Source: JASGTU01 sp963821815
GTDB taxonomy: Bacteria; Chloroflexota; Anaerolineae; Caldilineales; Caldilineaceae
Assembly (NCBI GenBank): GCA_963821815.1
Contig: CAWGFG010000002.1
Location: forward strand, 248,001 to 312,000
DNA: 64,000 bases
Direction: 5' to 3'
In this document: piece by piece, positions 27,325-35,493 of the stretch
How the letters are laid out: every line of letters begins with the position of its first letter
Numbering within the stretch: the first letter of the stretch is position 1
Position numbers and translations under genes: made by a program
The notes under the pieces: generated by a model
Seen by the model: only the letters and a program-made list of their open reading frames with translations
Told to the model about the DNA's origin: nothing
Database searches by the model: none

Positions 27325-28314
27325 TTAGCGCTTGTCTGTCGGTCTGCGACCAAAAAGATTGCCTAAAAACATTTGCCGCATGAGGCCTGATTCTTCCTGG
27401 GGCTTGGTCTCGACCAGAGGCGCGCTCTCGTCCCAGTCCACCAACTCTGCATGGATAGCCCAGTTATTACGCTGGTACTCAATATCCTCCAGCGCAGTCA
27501 GCAGCGGATCAGCTTTGGCTTCTTCGGGCTGCGTTTCAAGCAGTTCTATCCAGTTGCCAAGCTCCAGCTGCATCTGGCGCAAGCGCACGATGATCTTCTC
27601 CTGATTGACGCGCAATGAGCTCGCCAACTGGTCTGCGCTGCCGCCCAGTTCGGTTGCCTGGGCAAACTGTCGACCGGCAAGTCGACGCGCCTCTCGCCAG
27701 CCGCGAGATGAACTCGCCAGCCGCATGAGCGCTGCGGCGACTACGCGTGGCAGTTGCTCTACTTCCGCCATGATGCCGTCGTGCTCAACAGCGTCGACGT
27801 AAAGGGGCGTTGCCCCGATACGGTCGATGAAATCCGAAGCAAGCTGCAGCGCATCCGGATCAGTGTCAACGTTACCCGCCAGCGAGAAGACAGCATTCTG
27901 AAACAGGTCTTCTCGAATACTGAGCGTGCCGCCGACGCCGGTCAACACCGGATGGCCTGCGACAAAGTGGGCGTGTTGCGGAATGCTGCGATCAGCCGCA
28001 GCAATCGCAGGTTCCATCAAGCTGACCACGCCAAGGACGAGGCATCCGGGCTTCAGGTCTTCGGCAATCTGTTCATATAGCTCATCCAGTTCCACCAGCG
28101 GCACAGCCGTGATGACGAGATCGGCGTTCTCACATGAACTATGCAGATTCCAATCGGTGCGGTCCACTGCCTTCAATTTGCGCGCCAGACCATTAGCCTC
28201 CTGCGACTTGTCGTGGCCGACAATTTCGAAGTTGGTATCTTCAAGCTGGAGCGCCAGACCCATGCTTGCACCAGTTATGCCGAGACCAATGATGGTGATT
28301 TTGGGTTTAGCCAT
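27325..28314 (-). CDS. Prephenate dehydrogenase-like protein
   Basis: 329 residues. An N-terminal NAD(P) Rossmann motif GLGITGASMG near residues 10-19 and the downstream FVAGHPVLTGVGG segment are typical of TyrA/prephenate dehydrogenases. The C-terminal part is helical with a charged tail (from about 290) beyond the usual core. TyrA makes 4-hydroxyphenylpyruvate for tyrosine synthesis. No other aromatic-pathway gene is near and its neighbour is a glycosyltransferase, so function is less certain than fold. Confidence 0.75.
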   Translation of the reverse strand: MAKPKITIIGLGITGASMGLALQLEDTNFEIVGHDKSQEANGLARKLKAVDRTDWNLHSSCENADLVITAVPLVELDELYEQIAEDLKPGCLVLGVVSLMEPAIAAADRSIPQHAHFVAGHPVLTGVGGTLSIREDLFQNAVFSLAGNVDTDPDALQLASDFIDRIGATPLYVDAVEHDGIMAEVEQLPRVVAAALMRLASSSRGWREARRLAGRQFAQATELGGSADQLASSLRVNQEKIIVRLRQMQLELGNWIELLETQPEEAKADPLLTALEDIEYQRNNWAIHAELVDWDESAPLVETKPQEESGLMRQMFLGNLFGRRPTDKR

Positions 28315-28361
28315 GCGACCTTCCTTATTTTATCCGACCCATCAGTTTGGGGTGCGGTGGA

Positions 28362-28367
28362 ATTATA
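28362..28367 (-). promoter_or_regulatory. -10 box upstream of the TyrA-like gene
   Basis: A consensus TATAAT on the minus strand, about 48 nt before the ATG at 28314. No good -35 was found. It may drive the TyrA-like gene and the polysaccharide operon behind it. Confidence 0.45.
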
Positions 28368-28401
28368 CTCCAGAGAGGCTGAAATCGGGAGATGGGACCG
28401 T

Positions 28402-28960
28402 CTAGCTTGTGTTGTCAGCAGCTTGCAGTACCTGCAGCAGACGCCAACGCTCATCCAGTCCATTGCACCCAGCTTGCGAAATATGCGTCTGGTGATTGCG
28501 GATCAGCCAGCACGTGAGCTCGCTGCACCCGTCCTCTTCAGCCCATTCGGCCCCGATGCGCGGGTGTTCGAGATGTACATAGGCAGCGAATCGAAGACCG
28601 TCGGACGGGTTGGCGGAGGCAACAGCCAGCAGTCGCGCCGGCGCAACTGAGTCCATCAGCGCCATGGGACCGCGCAGCCACAGTCCAAGGGTCACGCTGC
28701 CATCCGCGGCTGCCAGTTTGCCGATATCATGCAGCAGCGCAGCGGCATCCAGATCGGCTACTCTGTACATTCTGGGCGTGGACATAATCCAGCACATTAA
28801 AGCTATGACGTTGCGCATCTAGGGGTAAACGCATGAATCGCTGATATGCTGGCTGAGGCAATAGCTGCTGCGCCAGTGCCAGGTCATGCGGCAGGACTTT
28901 CGCAGTCAGGCCGCGCCAGAACTGGCTGACACGATATCGAGTTCGCGCGTAATAACCCAT
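28402..28960 (-). pseudogene. HD-domain protein gene split by a +1 frameshift
   Basis: Two overlapping frames together make one HD-domain protein of about 185 residues. The first (start 28960) has the N-terminal region QFWRGLTAKVLPHDL and ends its useful sequence at QRHSFNVLDYVHAQN. The second, one base later, continues with DLDAAALLHDIGK and a C-terminal part ending LLQVLQAADN. I recognise both halves from one Chloroflexota HD family. The shift lies between about 28753 and 28790. No homopolymer marks the site. It could be a true mutation, an assembly error or, less likely, programmed frameshifting. HD proteins of this kind are predicted phosphohydrolases. Confidence 0.75.
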
Positions 28961-28981
28961 GTGTAATGTGAAAAAGATAGC

Positions 28982-29707
28982 CTAGGAAAACCCCGCCATG
29001 CTGTACATTACGTTTAGGATCATCTCTGTTGGCATTCGTACAACCTGGGGCGCGAACCAAACGACGCCGAGTAGGATGATGAATCCATACTGGCTAAGTT
29101 GCATTTGGAGTCGATAGTTGTTGCCAGGCAGGAGAGCAAACAGTATATGCGAGCCATCCAGCGGCGGTATCGGAATCATGTTGAATACAAACAAGAGCAC
29201 GTTGATCTGTACAAAGAAACTAACCAGGTTCAACGCAAAGATACTGTGTATATTAGCGAGAGCGAGCACCGCGACGGCAATGACAGCCATGACGAGGTTG
29301 CTGAGTGGGCCAACAATGGCAACAAGAATAGAGCCAAGTTCCTTGTCGATTGTAATATTGTTCGGGTTCCACTGGACGGGCTTGGCCCAGCCAAAGCCAA
29401 TAAACAGAATCAGCAGTGCGCCAAATGGATCAATGTGCACCAGCGGATTGAGCGTATATCGACCCTGCCACTTCGGCGTATCATCGCCCAGGGCGACCGC
29501 CATAGCGGCATGCGCGAACTCGTGTACGGGGAGTGCGACAAATATGATTAAGGCTACCGCTGCCAATCGAGCAGGGCTAAGAAAACCCGCGCCGCTGCCC
29601 ACCATCGTCACTGCGCCATAAAGCAGCAAGACGACCAGCCCAATCATCATGGCCTTTTGGAATCCGGTCAGGGTATTCCATCTTTGTACAAGGGAACTGC
29701 TTCCCAT
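28982..29707 (-). CDS. Site-2 protease family (M50) intramembrane metalloprotease
   Basis: 241 residues. The zinc motif HEFAH (His62, Glu63, His66) lies in a membrane helix, and the third ligand is in the family's N-x-x-P-x-x-P-L-D-G segment (NMIPIPPLDGSH, near residue 180). Short M50 proteins of this type have no PDZ domain. They cleave membrane-bound substrates; the target is unknown. It has its own extended -10 promoter and lies ahead of the frameshifted HD gene. Confidence 0.9.
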   Translation of the reverse strand: MGSSSLVQRWNTLTGFQKAMMIGLVVLLLYGAVTMVGSGAGFLSPARLAAVALIIFVALPVHEFAHAAMAVALGDDTPKWQGRYTLNPLVHIDPFGALLILFIGFGWAKPVQWNPNNITIDKELGSILVAIVGPLSNLVMAVIAVAVLALANIHSIFALNLVSFFVQINVLLFVFNMIPIPPLDGSHILFALLPGNNYRLQMQLSQYGFIILLGVVWFAPQVVRMPTEMILNVMYSMAGFS

Positions 29708-29804
29708 CTTGTTTCCGTTCCTTTCGTGCCGGCAGTAGGCTGCGCCGCACTGTTTTTTCGGCGGGAACTATCAGCGGCGCATGGCTGTCTGCGGCTATCG
29801 AGCA

Positions 29805-29813
29805 ATTATAGCA
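29805..29813 (-). promoter_or_regulatory. Extended -10 promoter of the M50 protease gene
   Basis: On the minus strand TGCTATAAT: consensus -10 at 29810-29805 with TG one base upstream. Leader of about 90 nt. Confidence 0.55.
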
Positions 29814-29966
29814 TGGTGGCTCGGTTCGATTCTAGAAGTTGGCCTACAGTTTCACATGCAAAGCGTACCGGCAGCGGATTTGGTTCCGCATGGCAGCGTG
29901 TAGTTGTTCTTGGCCTTGCGTAAAAGTACACCCGAGAGATTGCCAAACTACCATACCCTAGGTAGC

Positions 29967-31175
29967 ATGTTACTGATGAACTCGAACCGCCGTATTCGCA
30001 GCCGTATTCGCACATGGACCGCCCGCAGGTTCGTGCTACATTTAGGCTCGCACACGCTACGCATCCCTGTTATTCTTGTTGCAGGAATTGTTGTAGCACT
30101 GGCCATCGGTGCAATTTATTATTCTGCACGCGCCTTTCGCAATTACGTACCGCTGGGACCGCAGCATACTGTCACCACCATCAATTCAAAGATGGGCGTG
30201 CACACTCGCCTGACAGACGAGGTCGAGGAATGGAAGATTAAGCGCACGCTGGAAATGGTGCGCGAGATGGGCGCGCCGTGGATCGTAGAGTACTTTCCCT
30301 GGGCCTATTTGGAGCCGCGTATAGGCCAATACAACTGGAACCATACGGATCAGGTCATCGAACACGCCAACCGCCAAGGCCTGACCGTCATAGCCCGTCT
30401 TGGCTATGTGCCAGAATGGGCGCGTCCCAAAGAATCCACGCCACTCTATTTGGGCAATGAGCGTTTCGTCGATTTCGGCGAGTTCGCAGCCAAGTTTGCC
30501 GAACGCTACGCAGGACAGGTCGACTACATCCAGATTTGGAATGAGCCAAACCTCGCTCTTGAGTGGGGCTACGATCGGGTCGACCCCGAGAAATATGTGG
30601 AGATGCTGCGCATCGTCTATCCAATGATCAAAGAAGCGAATCCCGAGGTGCAAGTGTTGGCTGGAGCGCTTGCGCCTACCCTGGCAACAGCGGACAGTGA
30701 ATGGGGCATGAACGATCTTGACTATCTTCAGGCTATGTATGACGCCGGCGCCGCCGACTATTTCGATGCATTGGCGATTCACGCCTACGGGTGGTATTCC
30801 GATCCGGATGAGCCCGCCAACCCGCAAGTGGTTAACTTCCGGCGTTCTGAGCTGCTGCGTGAGGTCATGGTGCGCAACGGCGACGGAGATAAACAGGCGC
30901 TCATTACCGAAGGCGGCTGGAACGATCATCCGCGTTGGACGCGTGCTGTGCGCCCCGGGCAGCGCATCGCTTACACAATTCGTGCCTACGAAATCGCGCA
31001 GAAAGAATGGCCCTGGATGACTGCCGTGGCGTTCTGGGCCTTCCGCTACCCCTGGGACGCAAAGAGTTACCAGGACTATTTCACCTTCGTCGATACTGAT
31101 TTTGAGCCCAAACCGATCTATACGGAATTGCAGCGGTATAGCCAAGGCGAGCCAGTACAAGGAATGTCGCCATGA
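29967..31175 (+). CDS. Membrane-anchored glycoside hydrolase-like protein (clan A)
   Basis: 402 residues from ATG 29967. An N-terminal Arg-rich stretch and one membrane helix anchor the protein with the domain outside. The (beta/alpha)8 domain shows the clan GH-A pair: acid/base Glu193 in WNEPN and nucleophile Glu315 in ITEGGW, with HAYGWY between. GH5/GH39-like enzymes cut beta-linked glycans. Given the two glycan clusters, it may process the cell's own surface polysaccharide. The stop overlaps the start of the next gene by 4 nt. Confidence 0.82.
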   Translation: MLLMNSNRRIRSRIRTWTARRFVLHLGSHTLRIPVILVAGIVVALAIGAIYYSARAFRNYVPLGPQHTVTTINSKMGVHTRLTDEVEEWKIKRTLEMVREMGAPWIVEYFPWAYLEPRIGQYNWNHTDQVIEHANRQGLTVIARLGYVPEWARPKESTPLYLGNERFVDFGEFAAKFAERYAGQVDYIQIWNEPNLALEWGYDRVDPEKYVEMLRIVYPMIKEANPEVQVLAGALAPTLATADSEWGMNDLDYLQAMYDAGAADYFDALAIHAYGWYSDPDEPANPQVVNFRRSELLREVMVRNGDGDKQALITEGGWNDHPRWTRAVRPGQRIAYTIRAYEIAQKEWPWMTAVAFWAFRYPWDAKSYQDYFTFVDTDFEPKPIYTELQRYSQGEPVQGMSP

Positions 31176-32008
31176 GGGATCAGCTTCGATTCCGCTGGCT
31201 GATGGTAGGCGCCATCGTCGCCATCCTCGCCATTGTCATCACGCTCTCCATGCGAGGTCAAGACATCGTCTCCCGGTTTTTCACCAGCGCTGATCATACC
31301 TGGGCGAGCATGCAGAACCGCGGTGTCTGGCGCATCGGTCTTGATCCGAGCTTTCCGCCCTTTGAGATGCTCGACTCAACCGGCGCGCCGATCGGCTTTG
31401 ACGTCGACCTTGCCAAGCTGATCGCCGGCGAGTGGGGCATGCAGACGGAGGTCGTTGCGCTGGGTTTCGACAGCCTGTTGGACGCGGTGGCGACCGGCAA
31501 AATCGATAGCGCTGTCTCCGCCATGCCATACGACCCGCGCGCCACGAAAGACTACGCCTATTCGTCGCCATACTTTGAGGCGGGCGTGCTGCTGACCGTT
31601 CGAGAAGAAACCACCATCACCGAATCCTCGCAACTTGATGGCGGCGTCATTGCGGTGGAATGGGGCAGCATGGGCGATATGGTTGGACGGCGCATGCAGC
31701 GGGAAGGACTGGACGTAGAACTGGCGCCCTATGAGACGCCGCAAGATGCCGTGGCTGCTCTCGTGGACGATCCATCCATAGACGCGTTGCTGGTGGACGG
31801 TGTCACCTTACGACAGGCGCAGGGCTCTGGTGCGGCAATCAAAGCGGTTGGCTCCGTGCTGGAAAGCAATGCCTATGTCATCGTCATGCCCATCGATGCG
31901 ACGGACCTGCACGTGCACATGGAGGAGGCGCTGGATACGCTCCGCGCCGACGGGCGGCTGGCAAAATTAGAGGACGAGTGGTTCAACAAGCCGCAGCCGA
32001 GTGACTGA
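31172..32008 (+). CDS. Family 3 extracellular solute-binding protein, membrane-anchored
   Basis: 278 residues. An N-terminal uncleaved-looking hydrophobic helix is followed by a two-lobed SBP_bac_3 domain (WRIGLDPSFPPFEMLD, GFDVDLAKLIAGE, AVSAMPYDPRATKDYAYSSP). These bind amino acids or small polar ligands for ABC importers or sensor proteins. There is no permease or ATPase gene nearby; it is translationally coupled to the glycoside hydrolase-like gene, which is unusual. It may be a ligand sensor rather than a transporter part. Confidence 0.85.
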   Translation: MRDQLRFRWLMVGAIVAILAIVITLSMRGQDIVSRFFTSADHTWASMQNRGVWRIGLDPSFPPFEMLDSTGAPIGFDVDLAKLIAGEWGMQTEVVALGFDSLLDAVATGKIDSAVSAMPYDPRATKDYAYSSPYFEAGVLLTVREETTITESSQLDGGVIAVEWGSMGDMVGRRMQREGLDVELAPYETPQDAVAALVDDPSIDALLVDGVTLRQAQGSGAAIKAVGSVLESNAYVIVMPIDATDLHVHMEEALDTLRADGRLAKLEDEWFNKPQPSD

Positions 32009-32078
32009 GCGGATACCTAGCACGAGCATAACGCCACACTTGACTGTGGAATTCCGCAATCGACTTATGTAGCCACAT

Positions 32079-32087
32079 TGGTATAAT
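32079..32087 (+). promoter_or_regulatory. Extended -10 promoter of the Lon-like gene
   Basis: TGGTATAAT, identical to the prmC promoter core. It overlaps an upstream in-frame ATG (32086), which argues for the ATG at 32155 as the true start. Confidence 0.6.
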
Positions 32088-32154
32088 GAGTCAATATGCA
32101 AATGCTGTATACCAATCACGCTCACAGCAAGATTTCGCTAGGAAAGGTCCGATC

Positions 32155-34572
32155 ATGGGACTCAAACCGCTCCCGATTGAGGAATATTACAAGAACTGCA
32201 CGCTCGACCAGCTCGAATTTAAGTCCACAGCAGACCTGGTTCCGCTCGAGGGCTTTTTGGGCCAAGACAGGGCAGTACAGGCCATCGACCTGGGCATCAA
32301 AATCAGCCGCGAGGGTTATAATATTTTTGCACTTGGCCCATCAGGCGTAGGCAAGCACACGCTTGTGCGGCAGATGGTGGAAGAGAAGGCTGCCCAAGAA
32401 TCACCGCCATCTGACATCTGCTACGTCAACAACTTTGAGCACGTATCCAACCCAATTCTGCTCCAGTTGCCGGCAGGAATAGGTACTCAGCTTAAGGATG
32501 ACATGGAGCATCTGGTACAGGACCTGCGCACCTCGCTGGTTTCTGCTTTCGACAGCGAAGAATACCAGTCGCAGCGCCGAGTGCTAGAAGAGGAATACCA
32601 GGAGCAGCAACAGGAAAGTTTGCGCGAAATCCAGGAGAAGGCCAAGGAGAAGGGCCTTGCGCTGTTGCGCACGCCATCCGGTCTTGCTTTTGCACCGGTG
32701 AAGGACGATGAAGTGCTGCCGCCGGAAGAGTATCAGAAACTTCCGCAAACGGAGCAGGATGAGATTCAAAAAATTGTCGAAGAGTTGCAGCAGGAGCTGC
32801 AAAAGGCGCTTCAGCAGGCGCCGCGCTGGGAACGCGAGTTTCGTTCGAAGCTCAATGATTTGCAACAGAGTGTTGCCGCCTATGTGCTGGAAGACCTATT
32901 GGAAGAGCTCTATGAGAAATACTCGGAGCTAGAACCGGTGATTGATTACCTCAAGGCTGTCAAGTCGGACGTTGCCGAATCGCTTGACGAGTTTATGCAG
33001 TCTGCGAACGGCCAACAGGAATCTTCTGGCATGCAGCGCAGTCGGCGGCCCAGTGATAACACGGCCTTTAGGCGTTATCAGGTCAACGTTCTAGTCGACG
33101 CGTCGGGGCTGGAGGGAGCGCCGGTTGTCTACGAAAATAATCCATCTTACCTAAATTTGGTTGGCCGAGTCGAGCAGATGGCAATGATGGGTGCACTCTT
33201 GACGGATTTCACGTTGATCAAACCTGGTGCACTTCACCGAGCCAATGGCGGCTATTTGCTGCTAGATGCGCTCAAAGTGCTCACCAACCCCAGCGCATGG
33301 GAAGGGCTGAAGCGAGCGCTTAGGTATCGCGAGGTCCGTATCGAATCGCCTATGCAGATGCTGAGTCTTACGAGCACGGTGTCACTCGAGCCTGAGCCCA
33401 TGCCGCTAGATGTAAAAGTCGTGCTCATGGGCGATCGGCAGCTGTACTATTTGCTCTCTCAAGCGGATCCAGAATTTGCCGAGTTGTTCAAAGTCGCGGC
33501 CGACTTCGATGATCAATTCATACGTGATGAGGAGACCACTGCGCTCTTTGCCAGGCTCATCGCCACCATGGTGCAGGAAGAAGAGCTACTGCCGCTGGAC
33601 CGCACAGCGGTCTGCCGCATGATAGAGTTTGCTGCACGGGAAACGGCTGACTCAGAACGGTTGACGGCGCGCATGCAGGGCATCGCTGACCTCTTGAAGG
33701 AAGCGGACTACTGGGCACGCGAAGAAGGTTCGGAAGAGGTATCCGTCGCCCATATCAACCGTGCGCTTGATGCACAGGTGAACCGGTCGAATCGTATCGA
33801 CCAGCGCATGCAAGAGGCTATGCTGCGCGAAACGGTTCTGGTGGCAACCGAGGGTGAAGCGGTTGGTCAGATCAATGGACTATCGGTCTATCAGCTGGGC
33901 AAGATAGCATTCGGCAAGCCGACTCGCATTACGGCGAATGTCCGCATGGGGAATGGCGAAGTTGTCGATATCGAGCGCGAAGTGGAACTCAGCGGTCCGC
34001 TGCATTCTAAAGGTGTCATGATCCTGTCCAGCTTCCTTATGGAGCGCTTCACTCACGATTTCCCGTTATCGCTGAGCGCTAGCCTCGTCTTTGAGCAGTC
34101 GTACGGCGGCGTCGATGGCGACAGCGCCTCGTCGACCGAGCTATACGCACTGCTGTCCGCCATTTCCGGCGTTCCCATCAAGCAGTCCTTGGCTGTCACT
34201 GGCTCTGTCAATCAGAAAGGCCAGGTGCAGGCTATCGGCGGCGTGAACGAGAAAATCGAGGGATTCTTCGACCTCTGCAAGGCGCGGAGTCTCACCGGCG
34301 AGCAGGGCGTTGTCATTCCGAATGCAAATGTGAAGCACCTTATGTTGCGTCGTGATGTCGTTGAGGCAGCACATAGCGGGAAATTCAGTATCTATGCTGT
34401 CGACACTATCGATGAAGGGATAGAGATACTCACGGGTGTTCAGGCGGGCACGCGTGACGAAAACGGCGAATATCCCGAAGGATCCGTAAACCGAAGGGTC
34501 GAAGATCAGCTTGAGGACTTTGCAAAGAAGCGCCAGGAATACAATCGTAATGACAATGAGAAGAATTCGTAG
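32155..34572 (+). CDS. Lon-like ATP-dependent protease (AAA, COG1067 type)
   Basis: 805 residues from ATG 32155 (AGGAAAGG upstream). The Walker A motif GPSGVGKHTL starts near residue 61. A long Glu/Gln/Lys-rich coiled coil (about 135-290) interrupts the AAA module as in this family. The protease domain has the Ser/Lys dyad: Ser657 in GDSASS and Lys700 in NEKIEGF, 43 residues apart as in classical Lon. It lacks the N-terminal substrate domain of LonA. Soluble, with no membrane helices, so unlike archaeal LonB. Likely degrades damaged or regulatory proteins; a universal stress protein follows. Confidence 0.93.
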   Translation: MGLKPLPIEEYYKNCTLDQLEFKSTADLVPLEGFLGQDRAVQAIDLGIKISREGYNIFALGPSGVGKHTLVRQMVEEKAAQESPPSDICYVNNFEHVSNPILLQLPAGIGTQLKDDMEHLVQDLRTSLVSAFDSEEYQSQRRVLEEEYQEQQQESLREIQEKAKEKGLALLRTPSGLAFAPVKDDEVLPPEEYQKLPQTEQDEIQKIVEELQQELQKALQQAPRWEREFRSKLNDLQQSVAAYVLEDLLEELYEKYSELEPVIDYLKAVKSDVAESLDEFMQSANGQQESSGMQRSRRPSDNTAFRRYQVNVLVDASGLEGAPVVYENNPSYLNLVGRVEQMAMMGALLTDFTLIKPGALHRANGGYLLLDALKVLTNPSAWEGLKRALRYREVRIESPMQMLSLTSTVSLEPEPMPLDVKVVLMGDRQLYYLLSQADPEFAELFKVAADFDDQFIRDEETTALFARLIATMVQEEELLPLDRTAVCRMIEFAARETADSERLTARMQGIADLLKEADYWAREEGSEEVSVAHINRALDAQVNRSNRIDQRMQEAMLRETVLVATEGEAVGQINGLSVYQLGKIAFGKPTRITANVRMGNGEVVDIEREVELSGPLHSKGVMILSSFLMERFTHDFPLSLSASLVFEQSYGGVDGDSASSTELYALLSAISGVPIKQSLAVTGSVNQKGQVQAIGGVNEKIEGFFDLCKARSLTGEQGVVIPNANVKHLMLRRDVVEAAHSGKFSIYAVDTIDEGIEILTGVQAGTRDENGEYPEGSVNRRVEDQLEDFAKKRQEYNRNDNEKNS

Positions 34573-34651
34573 CCTGCGTGGAATCGGCAGGATAGGCCTC
34601 GGCGCCCTTGTCCGAAGAGCGTAGAGGTATTGCAGAAGGGGTAGAAGTACC

Positions 34652-35458
34652 ATGAGTAACGAACCGAATACGTCCGTCACGAATATAATCGTCGTCGGAC
34701 TGGATGCATCGCCACATAGCTTGGCTGCGCTCCGGGCAGCGACTGAACTGGCGTCGTTGCTCAATGTGGATCTAGAGGGACTTTTTGTCGAAGATATCGA
34801 ATTGGCAAAGCTCTGCCAATATCCATTTCAGCAAGAAGTCCGATCTTACACGGGCGCACTGCATCCACTAGATAGCCAGGCATTGAGCCGACAGATGAGG
34901 GCTGCTGCTGCGTATATGCGGCGCAGCATGGAAAAGGAAGCCGCACGCCGCAGCGTACGCTGGCGCTTTCAGGTGAGGCGCGGCTCCGTAGCGGACGAGT
35001 TGTTGGCTGCGTCTAGTTCGGCTACAGTCATGAGCCTGGGTCGCGCTAGCCGGCAACGGCGTTCACTCGGCTCGACCGTGCGTGCGGTCCTGGAACGATC
35101 TAACAGCCCTGTTCTGGTACCTGATGGGAACGGCGTTCTGTCGATCCCATTTGTCGCATTTTTCAATGGAGAACCTGCCGCGGAACGCGCTTTGCGCTTT
35201 GCCATCCGGCTGCTCGGCGAAAGTGAAGAGATTCTGCGAGTGCTGATCATCAACGAGAATGCGCAGTCGTCGATCCATGAGCTGACGCAGCGCGCCACAG
35301 ACATCGCTGCGGAAAGCGGGACGGAAATCCAGACCGTACCCGTCAATGTGCGAGAGCTGGATATGATCGCCGCTCTGGAAACTGGTACGTTGTTTCTGCC
35401 CAAATCATATGTGGAACTGCTGCAACAACGGCAGGGCCCGTCTGTGGTGGTCCCCTAG
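34652..35458 (+). CDS. Universal stress protein (two USP-like halves)
   Basis: 268 residues. The first half is a clear UspA domain: IIVVGLDASPHSL at the start and GSTVRAVLERSNSPVLV at the end, the nucleotide-binding G-S-T/S region. The second half (from about residue 165) is a degenerate USP-like fold lacking the nucleotide loop. It lies 79 nt downstream of the Lon-like gene and may share its transcript. It is convergent with the DUF2142 gene, 35 nt apart. Confidence 0.82.
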   Translation: MSNEPNTSVTNIIVVGLDASPHSLAALRAATELASLLNVDLEGLFVEDIELAKLCQYPFQQEVRSYTGALHPLDSQALSRQMRAAAAYMRRSMEKEAARRSVRWRFQVRRGSVADELLAASSSATVMSLGRASRQRRSLGSTVRAVLERSNSPVLVPDGNGVLSIPFVAFFNGEPAAERALRFAIRLLGESEEILRVLIINENAQSSIHELTQRATDIAAESGTEIQTVPVNVRELDMIAALETGTLFLPKSYVELLQQRQGPSVVVP

Positions 35459-35493
35459 TGCCTTTACGGCTATATATGCTAGAAATCTGCTAT

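Noticed and set aside
28720..28790. In-frame TGA of the first HD frame read as selenocysteine
   Set aside because: selC is present in the window, but the sequence after the TGA in that frame has no HD-family character, while the adjacent frame has HDIGK and the rest of the domain. A frameshift explains it better.
29815..29840. GGTTCGATTC as a tRNA T-loop
   Set aside because: The surrounding sequence does not fold into acceptor, D or anticodon arms.
30186..31160. Long minus-strand frame opposite the glycoside hydrolase-like gene
   Set aside because: Shadow frame; the plus strand carries clear catalytic motifs.
34141..34764. Minus-strand 207-residue frame over the end of the Lon-like gene
   Set aside because: Overlaps two well-supported plus-strand genes and shows no family.
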